Shown: positions 49,511-58,795 of the stretch, piece by piece | How the letters are laid out: each line of letters starts with the position of its first letter | How positions within the stretch are numbered: the stretch's first letter is position 1 | Source of the DNA: Arctopsyche grandis | Taxonomy: Eukaryota > Arthropoda > Insecta > Trichoptera > Hydropsychidae | Assembly (NCBI RefSeq): GCF_051622035.1 | Contig: NC_135358.1 | Coordinates: 22,510,501-22,574,500 of the forward strand | DNA: 64,000 bases | Direction of reading: 5' to 3' | Translations under genes and position numbers: made by a program | Notes under the pieces: generated by a model | What the model was told of the DNA's origin: nothing | Seen by the model: the letters and a program-made list of their open reading frames with translations, nothing else | Databases searched by the model: none

Positions 49511-49943
49511 TCCGTTCAGAATGGCGTCACACTTATTTCAAAAATAAAATTACACAACCGAATGATAGAATGGCAATCGGACAACTGTCAAGTCTGTGTT
49601 GCCATATAAATATTTTCACATCACACGTCAAAATATTTTATCTCTGTAAATATAAACGCGTGACGCTTTATCAACTGTAGCGAATCTTATCGCTGCATTT
49701 TAAATTAAAAGATAAATTCAAGTATGCTCAAAATTGTTTTATTTTTTAATTTATTGTGAACAATCAAATATTAATGCGTGATCGTATCTCAATACTTAAT
49801 ATCTATTTTATATGGCTAAGAAACTAAGTGTTTTAGCAAACGAGATAATAAAAAACAGCATGCACTGCAATATTTTTTTTACACCCGATTTTTTTACCTC
49901 ATTTTTTGGAGTTACTAGTTTAATTATGTATGTATGTATGTAT

Positions 49944-50145
49944 GGTTCAGTGATTATTCCGCAAAAAGCGATCTCGCGCAAGTCACTAAAATCTCGATTA
50001 CAGAACATCTGGCACCCAAAATCCCCATCAATTGAAAGCTACTACGTGAAATATTGTACGAACGAGAACTCGAGTGTCAGATGTTTCGGGATCGTGGTTT
50101 AAGTAACTTGTGCGAGATCGCTTTTTGCGGAATAATCCGTTTACC
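49944..50145. mobile_element. MITE family A, copy 3
   Basis: This is the best-preserved copy. The left end GGTTCAGTGATTATTCCGC and the right end inverted GGTAAACGGATTATTCCGC are followed by AAAAAGCGATCTCGC on both sides, giving an inverted repeat of about 50 bp with CTTGTGCGAGATCGC. The core words GTCACTAAAATCTCGAT, CATCTGGCACCCAAAA and GAACTCGAGTGTCAGATGTT are shared with copies 1 and 2. The flanks GTATGTAT and GTATATAT differ by one base and lie in simple sequence, so the duplication is uncertain. It stands directly upstream of the LINE. Confidence 0.78.
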
Positions 50146-50354
50146 GTATATATTTTGAGTAAATATGAGCAAACTTATGGATGAGTTTATAGTTACACGC
50201 AAAATTGTATTGTATTGTATAGTATTGTTCGTGTCGTGATCGTGTACAGACGTTGATTACGTGTGTGGCGATTTGGACAACGAAATTGTAACAATTAAAA
50301 AATTAAAAATAAATTTGTAATATATAATTATGTGTACGTCCTAAGTGTATAATA
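50146..50354 (+). other. probable 5' UTR of the LINE
   Basis: Untranslated stretch between the MITE and the ORF1 start codon. The part from about 50226 (TTCGTGTCGTGATCGTG) is less AT-rich and likely belongs to the LINE, where an internal promoter would be expected. The exact 5' end cannot be set because no target duplication was found. Confidence 0.4.
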
Positions 50355-51434
50355 ATGGCATCAGAACGCATAAGTGAAGTAATAACAATTGAAAAAAAAA
50401 TTATGGACATTTTGACCACAAAAACTAACAGTATATCAAATGACAATAAGACATTTTTAATTACATCAGTAAAAAAATTAGTTGAATATATTTGTAAAAA
50501 TGAAAATAATGATAAGGAACAATTTTTGGATGTAATATGTGAATTAAGAAGTGAATTTAAAAATTTGAAAAACAATATACAAAAAGACATAAATATAATA
50601 AAAACCAACAGTGAATTAAACATTTTAAAAAGTGTAAATAAGAGTGAAAATAGTTTTAGTTATGCAAATGCACTTAAGAAGAATAATAAAGACATAACAA
50701 TAATTGTTCCGAAAAAAATCCAAGAAACGGACAAGACAAAGGAAGAATGTAAAAGTTTAATAAACCCTAAGGAACTAAAAATAGGAATACAAGGGGTTAA
50801 AAAAATCGGTAAAGGGGGCATTGCTGTAACGTGTAACAGTGCACAGGATAGTATTAAATTAATAAAAGAAGTAGAAAATAAATTAGGGGAGAATTATAAT
50901 GTTAAAAGAGGGGAATTAAAAAATCCCAAAATTAAAATTGTAGATATGTCGGAGGAACTTACAAGTGAACAGTTGGCTGAGTGTTTGATGAATCAAAATC
51001 AAGAAGTTATAAATGATGGTGAACTGAAGGTGTTAAAAATATGGAAAAGTAGAAAAAATAATAAATATAATGCGATAGTGGAAGTAGATTGCAATACATT
51101 TAAAAGATTTATTGAAGATGGAAAAGTAAATATAAATTGGGATAGATGTAGGGTTTTTGAAGAAATTAATATTCTAAGATGTCTAAATTGTTACGGATTT
51201 AATCACAAAGCGGTGGATTGTAGAAACAAGGTGACATGTGCGAAATGTGGAGAAGAAGGGCACAAAAGCGAGGGATGTAACAATAAAATAATAAAATGTA
51301 ATAATTGCTTTAAAAGTAATAATAAATTAAAATTAAATTTGAACACAAATCACGGACCGTTGGACACTAAGTGCAGTGTATATAAAAGAAATATAGAATT
51401 AATGAGAAATAGAATTAAGTATAATAATATATAG
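50355..51434 (+). CDS. LINE ORF1, gag-like nucleic-acid-binding protein
   Basis: 359 residues from MASERISEVITIEKKIMDIL, ending at UAG 51432-51434. It is Lys/Asn/Glu-rich with coiled-coil-like spacing in the first 110 residues. Near the C-terminus come two CCHC zinc knuckles (CLNCYGFNHKAVDC and CAKCGEEGHKSEGC, both C-X2-C-X4-H-X4-C). A third, longer Cys/His motif follows (CNNC...H-X6-C, ending HGPLDTKC). This is the ORF1 arrangement of jockey-superfamily LINEs, which coats the element RNA. Kozak context ATAATGG. ORF2 continues in the same frame beyond the stop codon. Confidence 0.88.
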   Translation: MASERISEVITIEKKIMDILTTKTNSISNDNKTFLITSVKKLVEYICKNENNDKEQFLDVICELRSEFKNLKNNIQKDINIIKTNSELNILKSVNKSENSFSYANALKKNNKDITIIVPKKIQETDKTKEECKSLINPKELKIGIQGVKKIGKGGIAVTCNSAQDSIKLIKEVENKLGENYNVKRGELKNPKIKIVDMSEELTSEQLAECLMNQNQEVINDGELKVLKIWKSRKNNKYNAIVEVDCNTFKRFIEDGKVNINWDRCRVFEEINILRCLNCYGFNHKAVDCRNKVTCAKCGEEGHKSEGCNNKIIKCNNCFKSNNKLKLNLNTNHGPLDTKCSVYKRNIELMRNRIKYNNI

Positions 51435-51443
51435 CAACCACCA
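51429..51443 (+). promoter_or_regulatory. candidate translational readthrough site UAG-CAA-CCA
   Basis: ORF1 ends ATA-UAG and is followed in frame by CAA-CCA-CCA. UAG-CAR-YYA is the established type I stop-readthrough context first defined in tobacco mosaic virus. Here R is A and YYA is CCA, an exact match. The frame stays open beyond it. No downstream hairpin was recognised by eye. Confidence 0.6.
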
Positions 51444-54263
51444 AAAGGTATCGGTATAAATGTACAAAGTTTTTTTGCTCACAAGGATGAGGTTTGGAGT
51501 TTAACTGTAAGTCAAAAACCATTATTTATAGGTTTAAGTGAAACGCATGTAACTAGTGATTTTGAAGATTTTGAGCTGAATATAGATGGATATTGTGTTT
51601 TGAGATGTGACTCTAATTCTAGACATACGGGTGGGGTACTATTGTATTTAAGGGATGATTTAAGTTACGGTAATGTAATAGTTAATAAGGTTGATGGTGA
51701 GTTTTGGACAATTGGTGTGGATCTGCTTGTGAATGGAGTTACTGTGTTTTTGCTAGTAATTTACCGCTCTCCGAATGGTAGAAGTGGAAGATTTCTTAAA
51801 TTTTTAGAAGAATTGAGTGAAAGAAGTATAGATGTGAGTAAAAATATAATTATGTTTGGGGACTGGAATTTTAATTGGTTACAGACAGAAGAATTTTATG
51901 TAAAAAAGTTGAGAAATTGGGTAAATGAATTGGGTTTTAAACAAAAAGTGACGGAAGCAACGAGAGTGAATAATTTATCAAGCTCTCTCATTGATTTGGT
52001 TATAACGAATATAATGGATCTGCGGTGTGAGGTGAAAGATGTACCGAAAATAGGAGACCATTCTATTGTCAACATGTTTTTGGGACAGCGGTTTAGTAAC
52101 GGAGGACTTAAAAATATGCAGGTGACTGAAAGAGAAAACATTGATTATCAATTGATGAATGAATTGTTAAAGGAGTGTGTATGGGGAAAGGATGGTGATA
52201 GTGTGAATGAAATGTGGGAGATAATGTATCGTAATATAACATATTCTAAAAGTAAATGCGTAAAAACCACAAGAATCATGCATAAGCATAAGCTGAAACC
52301 TTGGTTTACCAAGGAAGTAAAGGAAAGCTTAGTTGATAAGAATGTTAGTTATAAAAGATATAAAATTATTAAGGCTATGGATGGAATCCAATTAGAAAAG
52401 GCTTGGTTAGAGTATAAAAGAAAGAGGAATAAATGTGTGAATGTTTTACGTAATGCGAAGAGGGATTGGCATGAAAGAAATATTGATGGTGCAAAAAAAG
52501 ATCCCACAAAAATGTGGCGAATAATTAAAACTTTGATTTCCGGGGGAAAAAATGTTTCTTTGAATGAATTAGAAGTCGAGGGAGTAGTATATAATGATAA
52601 AGAGGATATGGTTGAAAGATTGAATGAGTTTTACATCAATAGTGTGAATGATATAGTTAATTCAATACAAACAAGGCATAATAGTGTGAATGATGATATT
52701 AACTTGGGTTTAAATAAGTTTGAAAGGTTTAAATTAGTGGAAATGGAGGGATTAAATGGTGTATTGAAGGGCATGAAATCAGTTTCTAGTATGGATGGAT
52801 TGACTCTAGATATTTTAATCAACACTTGGGATATGGTTGGACCTCAGTTACTGAAATTAATAAATGAATCGTTAGAAGTGGGATCCGTCCCGGATGCATG
52901 GAAGGTGTCTACTATTGTACCGGTACCAAAGGTTACGGGCACACATAAAGCCAGTGAAATGAGGCCCATCAATATGTTACCGATTGTTGAGAAGATGCTG
53001 GAGGAAATCGTTATGATTCAATTGAAAGAGTTCATTAGTATAAATGATTGTTTGGTTGTGGAACAGTCTGGATTTAGAGTGAAACATTCAACAGAAACCG
53101 CTATCCAATTGGTGGTTTCTGATTGGATGGAGACGATGGATGAATCTAGCATGGTTGCTGGAGCAGTTTTTCTAGATTTTAAGCGAGCGTTCGAGACAGT
53201 AGATAGGAATATTTTATTACAAAAATTATATAAGTTAGGAATAAATGGTATAGTATTAAAGTGGCTTCAATCATACTTAAATAATAGAAGGCAAAGAGTA
53301 AAAATTGATAAGGTGTTATCCTCTGAATATGTAACACCTCATGGAGTGCCGCAAGGGTCCAAATTGGGACCCTTATTATTTATATTATATATAAACGATA
53401 TTGTTAAGGTAATTAAGATGTGTAAAATACATTTGTTTGCAGATGATACATTGATATATATAATTGGAAAGAATGTTGATGTAATGTCTGAGATTTTAAA
53501 TATAGAATTAAATTATGTGAATGACTGGTTGTGTGAAAATAAATTAAAGTTGAATGTGAATAAAACAAAAATGATGTGGTTGAATGGTAAAAATAAAAAT
53601 ATATTGAATGAAATTAGAATTAATGATAAGTTAATTGAAAAAGTTGAAAATATAAAATACTTAGGTGTATACATAGATTCAGGACTAAATTTTAAAATGC
53701 ACGCTGACTATATAATAAAAAAAATGGCTAGAAAAGTTGGTGTATTATGTAGATTAAGAAATATTTTAAGTAAAAAAAGTAAAATTTTAGTGTTTAATTC
53801 AATTGTCTTGCCACATGTGGTTTATTGTGCCACTGTGCTTAATTTGTTTAGTGGCCAAGATTTAGAAAAAATGCAAAAAATACAGAATAAAGCTATGAGA
53901 GCTATTTTGAATGTGAGTAGATTTAAGAGTATTGGAAGTATGTTAGATGAATTAGGATGGATGAGTATTAGAATTAGTCTAAATATTAGTACATTGTCTT
54001 TTGTTTATAAGTTAGATCATAAGTTATTACCTAAGTATTTTGATGATTATATAATAAGGAATAGAGATAAACATAGTTTTTATACTAGAAATAAGGACAA
54101 ACTAGTTGTAAGTAGAGTAAGAAAGAATAAGACGGCTGGGGGTGTTTTTCACAGGGGTGTGCTCATGTATAATGCCCTCCCTGAGTGCGTCAGGTCTGCT
54201 AAAAACATGGATGCATTCCTGCGAGGTGCGAAGAGACACCTCTGTGAGGGACAGTACATATAA
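51435..54263 (+). CDS. LINE ORF2, AP-like endonuclease plus reverse transcriptase
   Basis: The frame is open for 942 codons directly after the ORF1 stop. The endonuclease domain begins within a few residues (GINVQSFFAHKDE), then SETHVTSDFE (catalytic Glu), LLYLRDDLSYG, VIYRSPNG, MFGDWNFNW, SLIDLVITN and GDHSIV (Asp-His). The reverse transcriptase follows from about residue 440: SSMDGLTLDIL, MRPINMLPIVEKMLE, EQSGFRVKHSTETA, AGAVFLDFKRAFETVDR (motif A Asp), THGVPQGSKLG-type TPHGVPQGSKLGPLLF, HLFADDTLIYI (active site) and NVNKTKMM, then a tail with VLPHVVYCATVL. No in-frame ATG occurs before 51856 (IIMFGDW), inside the endonuclease. Independent AUG initiation would therefore cut off the domain, and readthrough, reinitiation or a non-AUG start is needed. 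Confidence 0.9.
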   Translation, partial: QPPKGIGINVQSFFAHKDEVWSLTVSQKPLFIGLSETHVTSDFEDFELNIDGYCVLRCDSNSRHTGGVLLYLRDDLSYGNVIVNKVDGEFWTIGVDLLVNGVTVFLLVIYRSPNGRSGRFLKFLEELSERSIDVSKNIIMFGDWNFNWLQTEEFYVKKLRNWVNELGFKQKVTEATRVNNLSSSLIDLVITNIMDLRCEVKDVPKIGDHSIVNMFLGQRFSNGGLKNMQVTERENIDYQLMNELLKECVWGKDGDSVNEMWEIMYRNITYSKSKCVKTTRIMHKHKLKPWFTKEVKESLVDKNVSYKRYKIIKAMDGIQLEKAWLEYKRKRNKCVNVLRNAKRDWHERNIDGAKKDPTKMWRIIKTLISGGKNVSLNELEVEGVVYNDKEDMVERLNEFYINSVNDIVNSIQTRHNSVNDDINLGLNKFERFKLVEMEGLNGVLKGMKSVSSMDGLTLDILINTWDMVGPQLLKLINESLEVGSVPDAWKVSTIVPVPKVTGTHKASEMRPINMLPIVEKMLEEIVMIQLKEFISINDCLVVEQSGFRVKHSTETAIQLVVSDWMETMDESSMVAGAVFLDFKRAFETVDRNILLQKLYKLGINGIVLKWLQSYLNNRRQRVKIDKVLSSEYVTPHGVPQGSKLGPLLFILYINDIVKVIKMCKIHLFADDTLIYIIGKNVDVMSEILNIELNYVNDWLCENKLKLNVNKTKMMWLNGKNKNILNEIRINDKLIEKVENIKYLGVYIDSGLNFKMHADYIIKKMARKVGVLCRLRNILSKKSKILVFNSIVLPHVVYCATVLNLFSGQDLEKMQKIQNKAMRAILNVSRFKSIGSMLDELGWMSIRISLNISTLSFVYKLDHKLLPKYFDDYIIRNRDKHSFYTRNKDKLVVSRVRKNKTAGGVFHRGVLMYNALPECVRSAKNMDAFLRGAKRHLCEGQYI

Positions 54264-54340
54264 GTTAATTATAAATTTTAGAGTTAAGTATAATAATTAA
54301 GATGTATTTTTTTTTAAATTAGCTTGATAGCTAAAATATA

Positions 54341-54366
54341 TATAAATAAATAAATAAATAAATAAA
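54341..54366 (+). repeat. (AAATA)n tail of the LINE
   Basis: ATAAATAAATAAATAAATAA repeats mark the 3' end of the LINE; such short-repeat tails are typical of CR1/L2 and some jockey elements. Confidence 0.8.
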
Positions 54367-54929
54367 AGTATAAATGTAGTTTTTATGGCTTCACTATTTA
54401 TATAATATATGAATGAGTTATTAATTTTTATAATGAATTGGCGCTATTACTAATGTTGTTAAGTTTTTGGCACGGAGTGAGACTAACGTGAAGAGCGAGC
54501 ATTGTACCAATAACTGCACATCAACCAACAACTGCGATATTTTCCTATCTATGGATGGTTTACACCTGATTTTAACTTGTTTAAACATGCGATTGCACTC
54601 GAATGAAGACAATGAAGCTATAGCTAGTAATCACAATTTGTTGAATTTGTGAATTCAAAAGAATGGATAAAAAGCGCATGGGCAGAAATTGAGCGCGCGC
54701 AGACCGCCTACCGGGCGTGCGACACTGTTTGTAGCCGAACCGCAGCGCAGTCAGAGAGTGACTGCGGTCGGTGCGGGCGGCTCGTCGGTTCCGGTCGCGG
54801 GAATTCAATCGCGGAACTCAATCGACAGATGTGGTTTGGCAGAATCGCGCGCCTCTGCCGGCCCCCTTTGCATCTCCGACCTCCAAATGCTTAAAAAGAG
54901 ACACACTTTCATTGACGACACCTGATACA

Positions 54930-54957
54930 ATGGTCGCCCTCAGTGCCGAGACTGCCG
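54930..54957 (+). CDS. probable first coding exon (rest of gene outside window)
   Basis: ATG at 54930 in the context ATACAATGG opens nine codons (MVALSAETA) and one base, then a strong donor GCCG|GTAAGT at 54958. No matching downstream exon was found up to 64000, so the first intron would be at least 9 kb. The product is not recognised. The alternative, that the frame continues unspliced (GKSTANPQPSN...), is less likely given the donor and the simple repeats that follow. Confidence 0.45.
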
Positions 54958-55094
54958 GTAAGTCGACCGCCAACCCTCAACCCTCAAACCCAACACCCGA
55001 CCCCTATTCTCCTCCTTCACTTGCTTGTCTCGCTCGCAAATTTCGCTAAACCGAAAATCATCAATGAAACGAAAGTCCACCGGAAAGCGGGAGT

Positions 55095-55166
55095 CGTCGG
55101 GAAGGTCGGGAACGTCGGGAACGTCGGGAACGTCGGGAACGTCGGGAACGTCGGGAACGTCGGGAT
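55095..55166. repeat. 9-bp tandem repeat GGGAACGTC, about seven copies
   Basis: The unit GTCGGGAAC is repeated head to tail about six to seven times inside the GC-rich island. It codes nothing by itself; the open frames through it (repeats of VGN, RRS or GTS) are artefacts. Its place just inside a presumed first intron could affect transcription. Confidence 0.9.
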
Positions 55167-55320
55167 CCCCGGCTATCGACATGCGCCCGCTTTTTCGCAC
55201 ACACCCATCGCCATCGCCACCTCCACCTCCTCCACTCGCCCCTCCCTCCCTCCTTCTTCGCCCGATTCGAAACCCGGGCGGGGCTGAAGGGACGAGGTAA
55301 ATCCGACGACCTTTCAAATT

Positions 55321-56101
55321 TAAAAAAAATCATTCATATATGTACATATATTAGTTCTAACGAAATTTGAAAATGTAACCGCATCTTTCATTTGTTTTCG
55401 TACACGCCCCCTTTTTTCCCAGGTCCCCTATTTTTCGCGGTTTTTCAATTAAGATCCTAATGTGCCGATTGGCGACCATCATGAATTTATTTTTAATTTG
55501 CGCTTTTATTTATTACACAGGCTTATGTGCATACATATATTTATTTGCCAAGGGTAATAACCTCAGTTTTGAAAAATCGATAAAAACAGTGTACACTCGA
55601 TTATTCGTGTATAAGTTAATTTTATTTTTAATCAAATTGAAGAAACAAAAGAAAAAAAAAAACAAAAATATTATCCTTATATTATATTTATCCCATAGAT
55701 GTTGTACTGCTGTAATTATTTTACTGTATTTGATTTAATACAAAATTTAATAATTGTAATGTTCAAATCAATCGATGACTAATGAAATAATGTTAATGAA
55801 ATCCTCCAAAATCAATATCAACATCGATTATAATTCGAAGCATTATTGATAGATACAACGATGTGTGCTGAAATATTTGCTCGTAAATAATATCGATGTG
55901 AAACCTCGATCATTCGAATTGTACAAAACAAATAATTTCAGCAAACAAAAATAGCGGTTTGTACAAAAAAAGTAGCAGTTCAGAATGTAAAACTATGATA
56001 AGAAATGTATTTTCATACAAAAGTTTACTTCGGCCACTATCTGATCCATTATTATATGAAAAATACCTTTTTCATATTTTATTCTCAGTTATATATCTTA
56101 A
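55321..56101. other. presumed intron sequence, nothing recognised
   Basis: AT-rich DNA. The short frame at 55460-55738 (hydrophobic then Lys-rich) has no family likeness. Confidence 0.35.
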
Positions 56102-57059
56102 CCCTTTGGCTGCTACGAGGTTTTTCAATGTCCAAGCGAAAAATGCTAACATTTGTAATTATTTTGAAAAAAAAAAAATATAATATTTTTTTTTACATAC
56201 TTACTTCGCCGAACACTCGTAATTTTTATAATACTTTATATACGTTTTTAAGAAGCAGTCGTGGACTCGTGCTCTCTCTTTCTGTCTTGCTTTTACATGC
56301 GTGCGTGCGAAAGAGATACCTACATATATACACTAAATAAGTTTTGACGATTTTTTTCCGACGCTTTATTCTTTTCAATAATCTATTTTTAGATATCGAT
56401 GTATCCTTACAACATGCGATATATTCGAAACAGGTAGCGGTCTTTCTCTCTTTCTTTCTTGGTTTTAATTGTGTACGTGTGAGCGAGACACACAAGGATG
56501 CGAAGTTTCTAATAATCAAATAATTTTTCAACATGTATCATAAACATTTTGTATGCATTTCAGTTGAATTGATTGATTGCATGAATTCGTGACGTCTCGT
56601 GACCTATATAATTGAAAGCGGATTTCTATTGTTTATTGCCATTTATTTTAACTCTGCAAAATGATATCGGACAGTGAAAGTGATGAAAGCGAAATAATAG
56701 CTCCTCGCCGAGGAACTCGACAAATCAGCAGCTCTACTGATTCTGAAAATGAATTTATCGACAATAATCAATTCCCAAGTAATAACTCCTTATATGACAT
56801 TGACAACGAACCCGAAATTTACTTTGATGATGAACCCGAAATTGAAGAGCTTTTATTTAAAAAATTGATAAATATTTATAAATCTTGATTGAAAAATAAA
56901 TATAAATACGTATATAAAAAAAATGTTTCGTGCCACTGATGCGCTGGTGGCTCAAAGAAAGTATTGAAATACGACAATTAATGACGTCAACAACGATCGT
57001 CGTAGCAATCTTCGCCGATTTCAAAACAACGATTTATCGTTGTTGTAGCAGTCAAAGGG
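56102..57059 (+). mobile_element. piggyBac-type element, deletion derivative
   Basis: The ends CCCTTTGGCTGCTACGAGG and, inverted from the right, CCCTTTGACTGCTACAAC lie directly inside TTAA (56098-56101 and 57060-57063). At 958 bp it is too short for a full piggyBac (about 2-2.5 kb) but keeps an acidic N-terminal coding piece (56661-56888). Near the right end a stop-broken stretch resembles a second remnant (LVAQRKY). Confidence 0.82.
56661..56888 (+). pseudogene. N-terminal remnant of piggyBac transposase
   Basis: 75 codons starting MISDSESDESEIIAPRRGTR, rich in Asp, Glu and Ser (DIDNEPEIYFDDEPEIEEL). This is the acidic low-complexity N-terminus usual for piggyBac transposases. The catalytic core is missing. 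The assignment relies on composition plus the TTAA-flanked piggyBac-like ends. Confidence 0.6.
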
Positions 57060-57940
57060 TTAATATGTTTAATCCAGACGATCTTAATCCCCATTTAATA
57101 AAAAAAAAAAAAAAAATCAAGAGCCTATCATATATAATATATCTATTTAAATATTGAAACGAACCACCCTACCATTCGATTTAAGCGAATTAATAAATGT
57201 TTAAAATATTATAAAAAAATATATGTAGATTAAATTATCCGTGTCTCCCCCTCCCACTACTGACCCGGATAATCACGAGTTTGTTGAACTAGATATACGA
57301 AAATTGAATTGTTATTTTTTTTAATTATAATGATCGAATGAGCGTATTTTGTACAAGCTTTTTATTATTTTTTAATTTCATTTACTATCTGCAATTTCTG
57401 CCGAGTATGGTGTGATCGTGTCCGCTTCCGGTGTAGTTGTTCCGAGGATGATGAACGCTTGTGACTCATTCAGGATGAATGTACTATCTCTACGTGTTTT
57501 TCAAATTTTCATAATTTCTCGCCGTTTTCCGCCTCATCCCACATATTGAAGTGTGTAGTTAAGATTCCTCGGAAAACAAAAATTTACGTGATAAAGTTTG
57601 TTTTTAAAATGTACTTATGTCAAAGTGCTTTACATATTTACATATACATTACATTTGTGATTCTTTTTTAATATGTACTTCCAAGTTCATGTTTAATTGT
57701 TATTGCTTTTCGTCGTATTAACTCGATCGATATAGTTTGTGCGCGTGTTTATCTTGCGAATTTATGAATGAAAATAAATGTCAGGACGTGTAAACAATCG
57801 ATATCTGAAACGCCCTTTTGATATGATATGTTCGAGTGCTTATCTATCTATCATATTTTTAATTCAATAAGTCTTCAAAACTAAATTGGTATAAGAATAA
57901 AATTTACATGTATGAAGAAAACATCACCATCATGTATAGA

Positions 57941-57985
57941 CAGCCGTTCACCATCCACTGCTGGATGAAGACGCTTCATCCATAA
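57941..57985 (-). repeat. short RTE-type retrotransposon 3' fragment
   Basis: CACCATCCACTGCTGGATGAA occurs here and at about 60594, where it is the C-terminal coding end of a reverse transcriptase fragment. Only about 45 bases are recognisable. Confidence 0.5.
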
Positions 57986-58639
57986 AACCAGGATATTTTT
58001 TCCAAAAAATGTTTCTTAATATGTACTTCAATTATTAAAAATGACAATGAACATTAAAATATCGTGGATTTTTACACATTAAAATAAAAATAAAATCCCT
58101 TTGAATGTTTATAAACAAGCTCACCCCAAGGATGGTCTATCTATCTATATCCTCCTCCCACATATTTGTTTTAAGTTGGGGGAAAAAGGAATTAATTTTC
58201 TTCAAATTCTGTTTAAAATTATAGTTAGTAATTACTAATTAGCAGACATTTTAAAGTTGCAACATACAATTGCATTTTATCATTGAACCACATACTGTTC
58301 ATCAAAGAAAAAAGTTGTTTGGCAGGTGCGTTTGTTCCTGGTAAACTGACAATATTCGATATTCAATATTTTTTGTACGAGATATCGTTTTAGCTGAAGG
58401 CTTTGAATATTTCAATCCATCTATTAGATTAAAAAAGTGTACTGGTTTTATCTCACGGCTTACCGAGACAGATACCCAGAACTAGATCATGGAAACGTGA
58501 TCAGCGATCGATCGAATGAGTAAAAACCTCGAGTTAGAATTTTCGCATGATCACAAAACTTCATCTATTGTTACTATGTACGCACATATATAAAGTAAAA
58601 ACAACACTCTACTGGTAAAACCAATACGAATGGTCACCT

Positions 58640-58795
58640 TAATTTCATCCCACACAATTTTCTTATTTCATCCACCCAACTCCCACCTGGCCTGCCTTTT
58701 AAATTCTCTCGGGTACCATTCGAGCTCTTTTTTCGCTCGTCTTTCATTTGTTCTTCTAGCTACCTGACCCGACCCGCCCATTGCAATTTCAATGG
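58640..58795 (-). pseudogene. decayed reverse transcriptase C-terminus
   Basis: In shifting minus-strand frames one reads LQWAG, ARRTNERR, KELEWYPREFKRQAR and WNKKIVWDE. The order parallels the fragment at 60577-61083 and the common insect tail (LKWQWAGH.ARRTD.RW...VLEW.PR). It has stops and frameshifts. Confidence 0.5.

Larger units (their letters stand above)
50200..54370 (+). mobile_element. non-LTR retrotransposon (Jockey/CR1-L2 group), apparently full length
   Basis: The element has a 5' UTR, ORF1 (50355-51434), a single in-frame UAG, ORF2 (51435-54263), a short 3' UTR and a tail of (AAATA)n at about 54341-54366. Both reading frames are otherwise free of stops and frameshifts over 3.9 kb, and every expected catalytic motif is present, so it looks young or recently active. 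Reverse transcriptase wording (MRPINMLPIVEKMLE, EQSGFRVKHSTETA, GVPQGSKLGPLLF, FADDT) is like CR1/L2 and jockey families. The 3' microsatellite tail also fits. Confidence 0.88.
54660..55320. promoter_or_regulatory. GC-rich promoter-like island
   Basis: A sharp rise in GC and CpG content within AT-rich DNA, with GCGCGCGC and CGGTCGGTGCGGGCGG words before a start codon at 54930. No TATA box is visible. This looks like the promoter and 5' UTR of the gene starting at 54930. The many overlapping open frames on both strands are a by-product of low AT content. Confidence 0.5.

Noticed and set aside
51896-52825. Minus-strand frames inside the LINE
   Set aside because: Shadows of ORF2.
54581-55333. 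Multiple frames in the GC-rich island
   Set aside because: Low stop frequency from high GC and the 9-bp repeat explains them; only the short ATG-to-donor piece at 54930 is kept.
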